A DNA stretch of 9,953 bases from an uncultured bacterium (GCA_938008595.1 CALLKD010000102.1:1-9953); one strand, 5' to 3'. Positions 1 through 5,748 are shown, counted from the stretch's first letter. The notes: a model not told the origin generated them from the letters alone. Made by a program: numbers and translations.

Positions 1-26
1 AGTTCAGACGTGTGCTCTTCCAATCT
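1..26. other. Residual Illumina sequencing adapter at contig end
   Basis: These bases match the 3' part of the TruSeq read-2 adapter (ending GTGTGCTCTTCCGATCT), with one difference at base 22 (A where the adapter has G). This is a technical sequence joined to the contig end, where the assembly broke inside rplB. Reading frames across it give nonsense peptides, and it should be trimmed before annotation. Confidence 0.96.
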
Positions 27-27
27 C

Positions 28-75
28 TCGAACAAGTTTATTGTTACTCGACGAAAGGTTGGAAAGAAGCGCTAG
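28..75 (+). CDS. rplB: 50S ribosomal protein L2, C-terminal fragment
   Basis: Only the last 15 codons and the TAG stop are present; the rest is lost at the contig end, where adapter sequence begins. The translated tail is SNKFIVTRRKVGKKR. It resembles the very basic L2 C-terminus known from other bacteria (E. coli ends near DKFIVRRRSK; Bacillus near SDKFIVRRRKNK). L2 binds 23S rRNA close to the peptidyl-transferase centre and subunit bridge B7b. In the usual S10 operon rplB lies directly before rpsS, so finding its end upstream of rpsS fits. Here, however, a terminator and two unrelated genes separate them. The call rests on a short match plus gene order. A different basic protein end is possible but less likely. 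Confidence 0.75.
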   Translation, partial: SNKFIVTRRKVGKKR

Positions 76-90
76 AGATAAAAAATATAT

Positions 91-126
91 CAAGAGAAAA
101 CCCGCCAATTGGCGGGTTTTCTCTTG
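91..126. terminator. Perfect 36-bp palindromic terminator after rplB
   Basis: The arms CAAGAGAAAACCCGCCAA and TTGGCGGGTTTTCTCTTG are exact reverse complements, with a GC-rich core flanked by A and T runs. It therefore reads as a rho-independent terminator on either strand. It begins 15 bases after the putative rplB stop and ends the upstream part of the S10 cluster. Confidence 0.85.
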
Positions 127-138
127 CACGCCCCTCTT

Positions 139-170
139 TCTTCTCGATATCGTGAAGAGTACTTTATACT
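139..170 (+). promoter_or_regulatory. Putative promoter with operator-like palindrome before the coiled-coil gene
   Basis: TATACT at 165-170 is a one-mismatch -10 box lying 15 bases before the ATG at 186. No good -35 is visible. Just upstream, 139-158 forms a 20-bp palindrome (TCTTC-t-CGATATCG-t-GAAGA) with one symmetric mismatch, located where a -35 element would sit. It could be a binding site for a dimeric regulator, which is inference. Confidence 0.4.
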
Positions 171-185
171 TAACAAACCAATTGT

Positions 186-488
186 ATGAACCAAACGCAC
201 GAACCAACTCTCTATGACGTAATGGATATCCTCGGCACTATACATGAGCGCTTTGACGGGATAGATGCAAAGCTCGATGGCCATGATAGGGGATTCGAGA
301 AATTACTTACCCGCATGGATACTATCGATGAACGAATTGGTGGTGTGGAGAAAAAAGTATCAGACGTAGTGGTCACACTTGCCGATATGCAGGATGATGT
401 TACCTCTATTCTTCTTGGTATGGATACGCATACTGAGAAGATAGTACGTCACGAACGACGAATTGGAGCCTTGGAAAAGGCTGTGTAG
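186..488 (+). CDS. Small coiled-coil protein of unknown function (100 aa)
   Basis: The product is a soluble 100-residue protein with no signal peptide or membrane segment. From about residue 20 to the end it has regular hydrophobic spacing (I/L/M/V every three to four residues) among D, E, K and R, for example around DTIDERIGGVEKKVSDVV, which indicates a long helical coiled coil and probable oligomerisation. I recognise no catalytic motif and assign no function. The ATG at 186 is the first in frame and lies 15 bases after a TATACT box. There is no Shine-Dalgarno site. The gene sits between the rplB terminator and a convergent gene whose stop is only 15 bases away. The last codons contain a small hairpin (AGCCTT-GGAA-AAGGCT, 467-482) that might help end transcription, but no T run follows. 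Confidence 0.7.
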   Translation: MNQTHEPTLYDVMDILGTIHERFDGIDAKLDGHDRGFEKLLTRMDTIDERIGGVEKKVSDVVVTLADMQDDVTSILLGMDTHTEKIVRHERRIGALEKAV

Positions 489-503
489 ACTCTCCCTCGC
501 TAT

Positions 504-1331
504 TTAGGGCCTATATTCTGCCTTCAAAATGCTCGCAAATGTTGAGAGTGGGATTGGATCTACCACGGTACCAAGGGAGTATGGTCCTACTTGATACGGA
601 GGGAAGATGATACGAAGCATGGTTCCATCAATCGCAAAGTTTTGGAAGCTGTCTTCCTCTGGCTGAGTACCAGCGGTAATCTCAGGGAAGGCATCACTAC
701 CCTCCACAGGAGGATCTCCCGCACTGCCGCCTCCAAGTAGGTTTGGAAGATCTGCACGAGTTTGAGCACTTAGGCGGTCAAGATACGGAGCGCCTGGAGC
801 AAATAGGTCATCGAGCGCAAGAGAAGCGCCAGTACGGGTATCGTACGTGAACGTACGGTAGTAGGTATTTGGATGGGCTCCTAGAGTGTCGGCTTCAATT
901 AGGTATACGTAGGATATGGATCTCCCGCCTTTGTACACCTCATAGTTAATATCGAGCGCATATTTCCGGTCAGGACCAAGACCCTGTATTTTAATGTCTT
1001 CTGCCGTGAGGTTTGCAAAATTCCCACTCTCCTTAAATCTCAGAATAGTGTTTTGCACGAATGTCTTCATTTCAGCTACGCCCTCTGCCCCCGTGTTCCC
1101 TGGTAGTGGGGCAGTACTTGGGTAATGAGCGTGAATATCATAGTACGCAGCGTTTTCCTCAATATGGGCCACGGTTGCCTCAGATGGCGTCGTTGTAGCC
1201 GTTTCAGGGCCGTTTATAAGGCTCACGGAGGCTCCTGTACGCCCAAAGAACCACCAGATCCCTATTCCTATACCTACAGCCGCAAGCACCCCTGCACCCA
1301 CGGCGAGCATCTCTTTTTTGTTCATTTCCAT
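504..1331 (-). CDS. Membrane-anchored PdaC/RsiV-like protein (DUF4163 + DUF3298)
   Basis: This 275-residue protein has a short charged N-terminus (MEMNKKE), one membrane segment at about residues 8-29, and an S/T/P-rich linker to about 55. An extracytoplasmic part follows that fits a DUF4163-like domain (about 59-145, with YYDIHAHYPS) and a DUF3298 domain (about 150-270, with TFTYDTRTGASLALDDLF and the late IIFPPYQVGPYSLG motif). This pair occurs in Bacillus RsiV, an anti-sigma factor that binds lysozyme, and in the non-catalytic part of PdaC peptidoglycan deacetylase. The deacetylase (NodB) domain is absent, so a cell-envelope binding or sensing role is more likely than catalysis. The gene runs against rpsS and shares the upstream region 1332-1459 with its promoter. 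ATG 1331 was chosen; ATG 1325 would shorten the product by two residues. TATACT (minus strand, 1343-1338) ends just six bases before ATG, suggesting a leaderless mRNA. Confidence 0.8.
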   Translation of the reverse strand: MEMNKKEMLAVGAGVLAAVGIGIGIWWFFGRTGASVSLINGPETATTTPSEATVAHIEENAAYYDIHAHYPSTAPLPGNTGAEGVAEMKTFVQNTILRFKESGNFANLTAEDIKIQGLGPDRKYALDINYEVYKGGRSISYVYLIEADTLGAHPNTYYRTFTYDTRTGASLALDDLFAPGAPYLDRLSAQTRADLPNLLGGGSAGDPPVEGSDAFPEITAGTQPEEDSFQNFAIDGTMLRIIFPPYQVGPYSLGTVVDPIPLSTFASILKAEYRP

Positions 1332-1337
1332 ACTCTA

Positions 1338-1343
1338 AGTATA
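1338..1343 (-). promoter_or_regulatory. -10 box of the PdaC/RsiV-like gene, probably leaderless
   Basis: On the minus strand TATACT is followed by six bases (TAGAGT) and then the ATG at 1331. Bacterial RNA polymerase usually starts six to seven bases after the -10, so the transcript would begin at or next to the A of the start codon. No clear -35 is visible at 16-18 bases spacing. Confidence 0.45.
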
Positions 1344-1393
1344 CATCTGGCAGGCCTCGTAATGCCCAAGTCCCACCACGGGCACCCGTTGCG

Positions 1394-1422
1394 TTGACAG
1401 TAGCTCGTAAGTCCTATACATT
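1394..1422 (+). promoter_or_regulatory. Promoter P1 for rpsS-rplE
   Basis: A perfect -35 TTGACA (1394-1399), a 17-base spacer and TACATT (1417-1422) form a sigma-70-type promoter. Its flanked core TGCGTTGACAG-N16-TACATT recurs at the second break in the cluster (5709-5740). The expected transcript start is near 1429, about 31 bases before the rpsS ATG. Confidence 0.8.
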
Positions 1423-1432
1423 ACCTATAACT

Positions 1433-1453
1433 CGCGCCTAGCGCGGGCTTTTC
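1433..1453 (+). promoter_or_regulatory. Leader hairpin plus T tract before rpsS
   Basis: CGCGC (1433-1437), a CTA loop and GCGCG (1441-1445) form a five-pair GC stem, followed by GGC and TTTTC, then six bases to the ATG. The form resembles a weak intrinsic terminator placed in the 5' leader. It could be an attenuator or a ribosome standby structure. The matching arrangement before rpsN (5749-5767) suggests it is not accidental. Confidence 0.5.
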
Positions 1454-1459
1454 ATTCGC

Positions 1460-1807
1460 ATGTCTCGATCACTAAAAAAAGGACCCTATGTCGACCATAA
1501 CCTCCTGCGCAAAGTGGCAGGCGCTAAAGCTGCAACTGCAGGGGTAATTAAGACATGGGCACGTGCAAGCCAGATTTCACCAGAATTCGTTGGTTTTACA
1601 TTTGGCGTTCACAACGGCAAGACGCACGTGGATGTTCTTGTGACTGAAGACATGGTAGGTCATCGCCTTGGTGAGTTCTCACCAACGAAGAAATTCGTTC
1701 GTCACGGAGGTAAGATGCAGAAACAGCTCGAGCAGAAGAAGCAGGAGTCAGAAATTGCAGCCGCAAAGGCAGCAAAGGCTTCTCCTGCAGCGCCTAAGAA
1801 GAAATAG
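1460..1807 (+). CDS. rpsS: 30S ribosomal protein S19
   Basis: S19 binds the head of the 30S subunit near the A site together with S13. The family core is clear: [12 protein letters not shown] at the start, the central [17 protein letters not shown] stretch, and [14 protein letters not shown] around residues 70-84. At 115 residues it is longer than the 92 of E. coli; the extra is a C-terminal tail from about residue 88 that is almost entirely A, K, E, Q, S and P. It is the first gene of its transcription unit, with promoter P1 and a structured leader directly upstream. There is no Shine-Dalgarno site before the ATG (upstream TTTTCATTCGC). In most bacteria rplB precedes it immediately; here about 1.38 kb separate the two. 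Confidence 0.98.
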   Translation: MSRSLKKGPYVDHNLLRKVAGAKAATAGVIKTWARASQISPEFVGFTFGVHNGKTHVDVLVTEDMVGHRLGEFSPTKKFVRHGGKMQKQLEQKKQESEIAAAKAAKASPAAPKKK

Positions 1808-1822
1808 TTTTACGATATTGTT

Positions 1823-2152
1823 ATGCAAGCTCACCTTACTAGCCACAATCAGCCACCGCGCAAAGTACGCCTTGTTACCGAATTGGTTAAGGGTAAGCGT
1901 GTTTCTGATGCCATTTCAGCACTCTCATTCCTTCCAAAGCGTGCCGCAGCACCAATTAAGAAGCTTATTGAGTCTGCTGTTGCTAATGCAAAGAACAAGG
2001 GAGAGGACGAGGCAACACTCCGTGTTAAGAACATCACTGTCGATAGTGCAGGTATGACTGTTAAGTACATGCCACGCGCTATGGGTCGTGCTGCGCCCAT
2101 TCGCCGACGCAAGAGCCAGATTTCAGTATTCCTAACGAGCGACGCAAAGTAG
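1823..2152 (+). CDS. rplV: 50S ribosomal protein L22
   Basis: L22 binds 23S rRNA, and its long beta-hairpin lines the peptide exit tunnel. The 109-residue product has the normal length for the family. It shows the start region with the conserved PPRKVRLVTELVKGK (residues 11-25), the AISALSFLPKRAA helix region, and the tunnel hairpin with its conserved basic tip MPRAMGRAAPIRRRKS (about residues 83-98). It lies 15 bases after rpsS. The upstream sequence ATATTGTT-ATG has no Shine-Dalgarno match, so initiation is probably by translational coupling or an SD-independent route. Macrolide-relevant hairpin residues look ordinary. Confidence 0.98.
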   Translation: MQAHLTSHNQPPRKVRLVTELVKGKRVSDAISALSFLPKRAAAPIKKLIESAVANAKNKGEDEATLRVKNITVDSAGMTVKYMPRAMGRAAPIRRRKSQISVFLTSDAK

Positions 2153-2163
2153 CCTTTTTTACC

Positions 2164-2871
2164 ATGACACACACCGTACATCCTTACGCACACCGCCTCG
2201 GCATCATTCGTGATTGGCGCAGTCGCTGGTTTGCAGCAGACAAGAAGACCTTCCGCGAGAACCTCGTTGTTGACCACACTATCCGTACCTTCCTAAAGAA
2301 GAAGCTACGCTCTATGCACGTTGCTGAAATTGAAATTGAGCGTGGACAGAGCGAGATCCGCGTCATCCTACACACTGCACGTCCAGGTCTTGTTATTGGA
2401 CGCTCAGGCGAAAACGCTACAAACCTCCGCAAGGAAGTAACACAGGCAGTTGCAAAGGTTGCTCCTCTACACGGCCGCACGGTGAAGCTCGACATTATGG
2501 AGATCCGCCAGCCAGAAACATCTGCTGCGGTTGTTGGCATGATGGTTGCTGAGGGTCTTGAGAAGCGTATGCCATTCCGCCGTGTACTTAAGTCAACGGT
2601 TGAGAAGGTAATGTCTACTCGTGATGTAATCGGCGTACGTATTGTTATCTCAGGTCGTCTTGGAGGTGCTGATATGGCTCGTACAGAGCAGATCAAGCGT
2701 GGACGTATTCCACTTCAGACATTCCGTGCAAACATTGATTACTCACACCAGGAGGCTAACCTTCCATTCGGTGTTATCGGTATCAAGGTGTGGATCTACC
2801 TCGGAGAGCAGTTCTCAATGAGCCAAGCACCTGAGGAGCGCTCTGCACCTGCCCGCGCTGGAAATAAATAA
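2164..2871 (+). CDS. rpsC: 30S ribosomal protein S3
   Basis: S3 lies at the mRNA entry channel and, with S4 and S5, contributes mRNA helicase activity. At 235 residues its length is normal. The N-terminus MTHTVHPYAHRLGI is a variant of the usual MGQKVxPxGxRLGI. A KH RNA-binding domain follows with its GRSG loop at residues 79-82. The MPFRRVLK helix (136-143) carries the conserved basic residues facing mRNA. The C-terminal domain holds GRLGGADMARTE and KRGRIPLQTFRA (164-190). The final 15 residues are a disordered P/A/E/R tail. It starts 11 bases after rplV, and the leader CTTTTTTACC has no Shine-Dalgarno site. Confidence 0.98.
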   Translation: MTHTVHPYAHRLGIIRDWRSRWFAADKKTFRENLVVDHTIRTFLKKKLRSMHVAEIEIERGQSEIRVILHTARPGLVIGRSGENATNLRKEVTQAVAKVAPLHGRTVKLDIMEIRQPETSAAVVGMMVAEGLEKRMPFRRVLKSTVEKVMSTRDVIGVRIVISGRLGGADMARTEQIKRGRIPLQTFRANIDYSHQEANLPFGVIGIKVWIYLGEQFSMSQAPEERSAPARAGNK

Positions 2872-2888
2872 GGAATAATTTTTTACCT

Positions 2889-3311
2889 ATGCTATTCCCT
2901 AAAAAAGTAAAACACCGAAAGTGGCAGACAGGACGAAAGAGTCCTGAGCAGCTTGCACGTCCAGACACTCGAGGTACTGAAGTTTCTTTTGGTTCATACG
3001 GACTTAAGGCAACAACACCACACCGCGTAACAAGTAATCAGATCGAGGCTGCTCGTAAGGTGCTTACCCGCGCAACAGGAAAGGGAGGTAAGCTCTGGAT
3101 CCGCATTTTCCCAGACCGTCCGGTAACCGCAAAGCCTGCTGAGGTAGGAATGGGTAAGGGTAAGGGAGATCCGAAGCACTTTGTGTTTGAGGTGCGTCCA
3201 GGACGCGTACTATTTGAGCTCGATGGTGTTGAGGATGCTAAGGCTCGCGATGCACTTCGCCGCGCTGGATCAAAGCTTCCTGTAAAGAGCAGTATCGTCA
3301 CCCGCAACTAA
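2889..3311 (+). CDS. rplP: 50S ribosomal protein L16
   Basis: L16 sits between the peptidyl-transferase centre and the A-site tRNA elbow and is needed for late 50S assembly. The 140-residue product shows FPKKVKHRKWQTGR at the start, SFGSYGLKA (33-41), KLWIRIFPDRPVTAKP (68-83), MGKGKGD (88-94) and PGRVLFELDGV. Compared with the 136-residue E. coli protein it has a short insertion after GRK (about residues 17-28), as is common in CPR-type sequences. The residue equivalent to E. coli Arg81, in the conserved VRMGKGKG loop, is Gly87 here. It starts 17 bases after rpsC. An AGGA occurs 14 bases upstream of ATG, too far for a normal Shine-Dalgarno site; the bases next to the start are TTTTTTACCT. Confidence 0.97.
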   Translation: MLFPKKVKHRKWQTGRKSPEQLARPDTRGTEVSFGSYGLKATTPHRVTSNQIEAARKVLTRATGKGGKLWIRIFPDRPVTAKPAEVGMGKGKGDPKHFVFEVRPGRVLFELDGVEDAKARDALRRAGSKLPVKSSIVTRN

Positions 3312-3312
3312 T

Positions 3313-3528
3313 ATGAAAAAGAAAATTAACTACACCGAAATGAAGGAGAGTGAGCTTATGGCTACGCTTGCTTCAGCACGCGAGGAACTTCGCGCACATC
3401 GTTTTGCTGCTGCGGGTGCTCGTGCAAAGGATACTAGCGCTCCTGCAAAACTACGTGCAACGGTTGCTCGTGTAATGACAGAGCTCGGTCGTCGCACACG
3501 CGAGGGCGTTACCGAAGTAACTGCATAA
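3313..3528 (+). CDS. rpmC: 50S ribosomal protein L29
   Basis: L29 is a small helical protein beside the exit tunnel and forms part of the docking area for signal recognition particle and trigger factor together with L23. The 71-residue sequence predicts two long antiparallel helices: the first from MKESELMATLASAREELRAHRF, the second containing the conserved RATVARVMTELGRR. An alanine-rich connector (AAAGARAKDTSAPAK) replaces the shorter link seen in many homologues. The ATG is a single base after the rplP stop, so translation is almost certainly coupled to rplP. There is no Shine-Dalgarno site of its own. Confidence 0.95.
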   Translation: MKKKINYTEMKESELMATLASAREELRAHRFAAAGARAKDTSAPAKLRATVARVMTELGRRTREGVTEVTA

Positions 3529-3537
3529 TATTTACCT

Positions 3538-3786
3538 ATGGAACACACAGAATCAAAACCACAGACTTTCCAAGGTGTTGTTGTAAAGACAGCAATGAAG
3601 GACACTGCTACCGTTGCCGTATCACGCTACGTAAAGCACCCTAAGTACAAGAAGTACCAGGTTCGTACAAAGAAGTACCTTGTGCACGATCCAGAAAACA
3701 CCGTTGCTGTTGGAGACAAAGTAACTATTGTTGGATGCCGTCCTATTTCAAAGCTTAAGCGCTTTGCAATTAAGAAGACTGCGTAA
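3538..3786 (+). CDS. rpsQ: 30S ribosomal protein S17
   Basis: S17 is a primary 16S rRNA binder in the 30S body with an OB fold. The 82-residue product matches the family length and pattern: GVVVKTAMKDTATVAVSRYVKHPKYKKY (residues 13-40), the KKYLVHDPENTVAVGDKVTI strand-loop-strand (46-65) and the closing CRPISKLKRFAIKK. It starts nine bases after rpmC. The sequence before ATG, TTTACCT, is the same as before rplP; neither carries a Shine-Dalgarno match. The first eight residues (MEHTESKP) are a short polar extension. Confidence 0.97.
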   Translation: MEHTESKPQTFQGVVVKTAMKDTATVAVSRYVKHPKYKKYQVRTKKYLVHDPENTVAVGDKVTIVGCRPISKLKRFAIKKTA

Positions 3787-3809
3787 TATTTCATTTAATT
3801 TAAAAGCCT

Positions 3810-4187
3810 ATGCTACAGCCACAATCAATCGTCACCGTTGCCGACAACTCAGGCGCAAAAGTTGCGCGCGTTTTCAAGGTGCTTGGCGGTAGCAAGCGCC
3901 GCTACGCAGAAATTGGCGATGTTGTTGTTGTCTCAATTCAGACAGCAGAGCCTCGCAAGGCAGTTAAGAAGAAGGACATCTTCAAGGCTGTTGTGGTTCG
4001 TCAGCGTAAGGCATATCGCCGTGCTAATGGTTCATACGTTCGTTTTGATGACAACGCTATCGTACTCATTGAAAAGCAGGGTAAGGAAATGGGACCTAAG
4101 GGTAACCGTGTATTTGGTCCTGTACCGCGTGACCTAATTGAAAAGGGATGGCAGAACATTGCTTCCATTGCCCCTGAAGTGGTATAA
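3810..4187 (+). CDS. rplN: 50S ribosomal protein L14
   Basis: L14 forms intersubunit bridges B5 and B8 and is the docking site of the silencing factor RsfS. The 125-residue product has the typical beta-barrel sequence: [17 protein letters not shown] at the start, GDVVVVSIQ (about 37-45), [15 protein letters not shown], and [12 protein letters not shown] followed by [13 protein letters not shown]. Length is within two or three residues of other bacteria. It starts 23 bases after rpsQ in an AT-rich spacer, with AAAAGCCT before the ATG and no Shine-Dalgarno site. Nothing unusual in the protein. Confidence 0.98.
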   Translation: MLQPQSIVTVADNSGAKVARVFKVLGGSKRRYAEIGDVVVVSIQTAEPRKAVKKKDIFKAVVVRQRKAYRRANGSYVRFDDNAIVLIEKQGKEMGPKGNRVFGPVPRDLIEKGWQNIASIAPEVV

Positions 4188-4204
4188 CCTCTAACTATTT
4201 CTAT

Positions 4205-4516
4205 ATGAAAATGAAACTAAAAAAAGGAGATACAGTGATGGTGGTATCAGGAAAGGATAAGGGCAAGACCGGTACCATTACACACGCACTACCAAGCGAA
4301 GGTAAGGTGGTCGTAGATGGTGTAGCTATGGTAAAGCGTTCACAGCGTGGCGCACGTGGACAGAGCGGGGCAATCATCGAGCGACCTCGTGCAATCGATG
4401 CTTCAAACGTTATGTTTATGGACCCAAAGGAGAAGAAGCCTACCCGTATTGGTCGCACCCGTACTGATGGTAAAAATGTTCGCACAACAAAGAAGAGCGG
4501 AAGCACACTTTCCTAA
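4205..4516 (+). CDS. rplX: 50S ribosomal protein L24
   Basis: L24 is one of the two assembly-initiator proteins of the 50S subunit. A KOW motif is plain at residues 5-24 (LKKGDTVMVVSGKDKGKTGT). The usual GVAMVK follows, then a variant loop (RSQRGARGQSGAIIERPRAID) and the conserved SNVMFMDPKEKKPTRIG. At 103 residues the length is normal. There are two possible starts two codons apart (4205 and 4211); the first was taken because it is preceded by the ATTTCTAT leader type seen at other genes here. It lies 17 bases after rplN and has no Shine-Dalgarno site. Confidence 0.97.
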   Translation: MKMKLKKGDTVMVVSGKDKGKTGTITHALPSEGKVVVDGVAMVKRSQRGARGQSGAIIERPRAIDASNVMFMDPKEKKPTRIGRTRTDGKNVRTTKKSGSTLS

Positions 4517-4542
4517 GTCGCAAGACCGGTAACAATATACTT

Positions 4543-5076
4543 ATGATGATCTCACAGAAAAAAGAACAGGAAGCATACAAGCTCTTTAAAGAGCAGTTTG
4601 GCTATACCAATGTAATGGCAGCACCACGTCTCGTTAAGATCGTTGTATCTTCTGGCGTTGGAAAGGCAAAGGACAAGAACCGCCTTAAGGTGGTTGAGGA
4701 TCGTCTGGCTCGTATCACTGGTCAGAAGGCAAGCCCTCGCGCTGCACGTATGTCTATCGCCTCATTTAAGCTTCGTGAAGGTGAAATTGTTGGATACCAA
4801 GTAACACTTCGTGGCCAGCGCATGTACGAATTCTTTGATAAGCTCGTACACATTGCACTTCCTCGCACTCGTGACTTCCGTGGTCTAAACAAGACCGCTA
4901 TCGATGAGATGGGGAACATGACTATTGGTCTTAAGGAGAACAACATCTTCCCTGAGACTTCAGAAGAAGACCTAAAGGATGTGTTTGGTCTAGCCGTTAC
5001 TCTTGTAACTACGGCAAAGGGCAAGCCTGAAGCTGAAGCATTCTTCCGTCACCTCGGCGTACCGCTTAAGCCGTAA
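4543..5076 (+). CDS. rplE: 50S ribosomal protein L5
   Basis: L5 binds 5S rRNA and contacts the P-site tRNA and bridge B1b. The 177-residue product has the expected order: RLVKIVVSSGVG (29-40), TGQKASPRAARMSIASFKLREGE (59-81), LPRTRDFRGL (about 105-114), then GNMTIGLKENNIFPE and the closing VTLVTTAKG. Two adjacent ATG codons (4543, 4546) could serve as start, with only one residue of difference. The spacer after rplX is 26 bases, and no Shine-Dalgarno site is present. It is the last gene of the first unit: a strong hairpin starts 17 bases after its stop, and rpsN, normally the next gene, is displaced by nearly 700 bases. Confidence 0.98.
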   Translation: MMISQKKEQEAYKLFKEQFGYTNVMAAPRLVKIVVSSGVGKAKDKNRLKVVEDRLARITGQKASPRAARMSIASFKLREGEIVGYQVTLRGQRMYEFFDKLVHIALPRTRDFRGLNKTAIDEMGNMTIGLKENNIFPETSEEDLKDVFGLAVTLVTTAKGKPEAEAFFRHLGVPLKP

Positions 5077-5093
5077 ATAAAGCTTTAAAGACA

Positions 5094-5125
5094 CAAAATC
5101 CCTTGACTAACCTCAAGGGATTTTG
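5094..5125 (+). terminator. Terminator after rplE
   Basis: A perfect 13-bp stem, CAAAATCCCTTGA (5094-5106) with TCAAGGGATTTTG (5113-5125), encloses a six-base loop. The A and T runs at the stem base make it usable on both strands. It closes the rpsS-rplE unit and separates the orphan gene from it. Confidence 0.85.
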
Positions 5126-5137
5126 CATTGTGGGCAA

Positions 5138-5177
5138 GGAGACTGCCTTTAGCCGGATAGTCACGTTCTTGGTCTCC
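5138..5177 (+). promoter_or_regulatory. Leader of the orphan gene with inverted repeat
   Basis: GGAGAC (5138-5143) and GTCTCC (5172-5177) can pair in the leader of the orphan gene. The left arm overlaps a Shine-Dalgarno-like AAGGAGA that is not followed by a start codon. The pairing would leave the real site at 5194-5201 free. I found no convincing -35/-10 pair between 5126 and 5206, so the promoter is unresolved. Confidence 0.3.
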
Positions 5178-5193
5178 ACGTGTAGAAATCCGG

Positions 5194-5201
5194 AAGGAGA
5201 G
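5194..5201 (+). promoter_or_regulatory. Strong Shine-Dalgarno site of the orphan gene
   Basis: AAGGAGAG lies five bases before the ATG at 5207 and fits the anti-SD of 16S rRNA well. It fixes the start of the 136-residue gene. It also contrasts with the surrounding ribosomal genes, none of which has a normally placed site of this strength. Confidence 0.8.
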
Positions 5202-5206
5202 ATACG

Positions 5207-5617
5207 ATGCAGCAAGTTACCACAATATCGGCCGAACATTTGGTGGGACGCTCAATCGCTGGCAGTTTTGGGAACAGGGTCATTCCTGAACCCATGACTC
5301 TAGAGTATAAGGTTATGAAGTCGCACCTGAGCAATGAAGACATTCGACTCAGATTCTTCACCACAGAGCTTCTGATACGCTTCACCAAACTGTCAGAGGT
5401 GGATCAAGTGCTCTTTGCAAGTCAGGTGCTCAACGCAGCACAGAAGTATTTGCGCCCATACAAGAACAAGCTTGCGCAACCTGAAGGGCTGGTCCTCCAT
5501 ATCGAAATCCCGTGGACCCCCAAGAAGCGGCGGAAAATCAACGTTTCATTTGCGTGTGACCCACAGCGTGTCGATCACGCCACCGTTCAGTATGTGCTCA
5601 ATCTGCGCCTTATGTAG
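5207..5617 (+). CDS. Orphan 136-aa protein inserted between L5 and S14 genes
   Basis: I do not recognise the family. The 136-residue product has no signal peptide or membrane span and is basic. Residues about 42-87 look helical (NEDIRLRFFTTELLIRF, then DQVLFASQVLNAAQKYL). Residues 94-136 look like strands and a helix around a basic turn (GLVLHIEIPWTPKKRRKINVSF). There is one cysteine (117). The gene has its own Shine-Dalgarno site and lies between two terminator-like hairpins, so it is isolated from both ribosomal units. Its codons (CTG, CGG, AGG, TTG, GTC) are more mixed than those of its neighbours, which favour AAG, CGT/CGC and GTT. This suggests lower expression or separate origin. In most bacteria L5 and S14 genes are adjacent, so this is an insertion. 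A role linked to the ribosome is possible but has no direct support. Confidence 0.8.
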   Translation: MQQVTTISAEHLVGRSIAGSFGNRVIPEPMTLEYKVMKSHLSNEDIRLRFFTTELLIRFTKLSEVDQVLFASQVLNAAQKYLRPYKNKLAQPEGLVLHIEIPWTPKKRRKINVSFACDPQRVDHATVQYVLNLRLM

Positions 5618-5618
5618 C

Positions 5619-5661
5619 GCAAACTATGCCCCTCCCAGCTCACGCAGGGAGGGGCATTTGC
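5619..5661 (+). terminator. Terminator-like hairpin after the orphan gene
   Basis: ATGCCCCTCCC (5626-5636) pairs perfectly with GGGAGGGGCAT (5647-5657) around a ten-base loop, beginning nine bases after the TAG stop. GCAAA and TTTGC at the outer edges may extend it. The T tract is only three bases long, so termination may be partial. Confidence 0.75.
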
Positions 5662-5711
5662 TATATCAGCCGCACCTTTCTCAAAAGATATACTCCGACA
5701 TAAGCACTGCG

Positions 5712-5740
5712 TTGACAGCCTAGTTGCTTGCTGATACATT
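5712..5740 (+). promoter_or_regulatory. Promoter P2 for rpsN-secY
   Basis: TTGACA (5712-5717), a 17-base spacer and TACATT (5735-5740) give the same boxes and spacing as P1, and both are embedded in TGCGTTGACAG. The expected start is near 5747, about 24 bases before the rpsN ATG. It restarts transcription after the insertion. Confidence 0.8.
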
Positions 5741-5748
5741 GTGTAAAC

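Noticed and set aside
4..207. Minus-strand open frame at the contig start ending in REIGRAHV
   Set aside because: Its C-terminus is translated from adapter sequence, and it runs through a perfect terminator palindrome.
1849..2277. Antisense open frame spanning the rplV-rpsC junction
   Set aside because: It overlaps two certain ribosomal protein genes and has no family resemblance or promoter.
2184..2696. Antisense open frame opposite rpsC (170 codons)
   Set aside because: It is a shadow of rpsC with biased composition and no independent evidence.
5103..5297. Plus-strand frame overlapping the rplE terminator
   Set aside because: It begins with TTG inside the terminator stem, has no ribosome site and overlaps the better-supported orphan gene that has a strong Shine-Dalgarno site.
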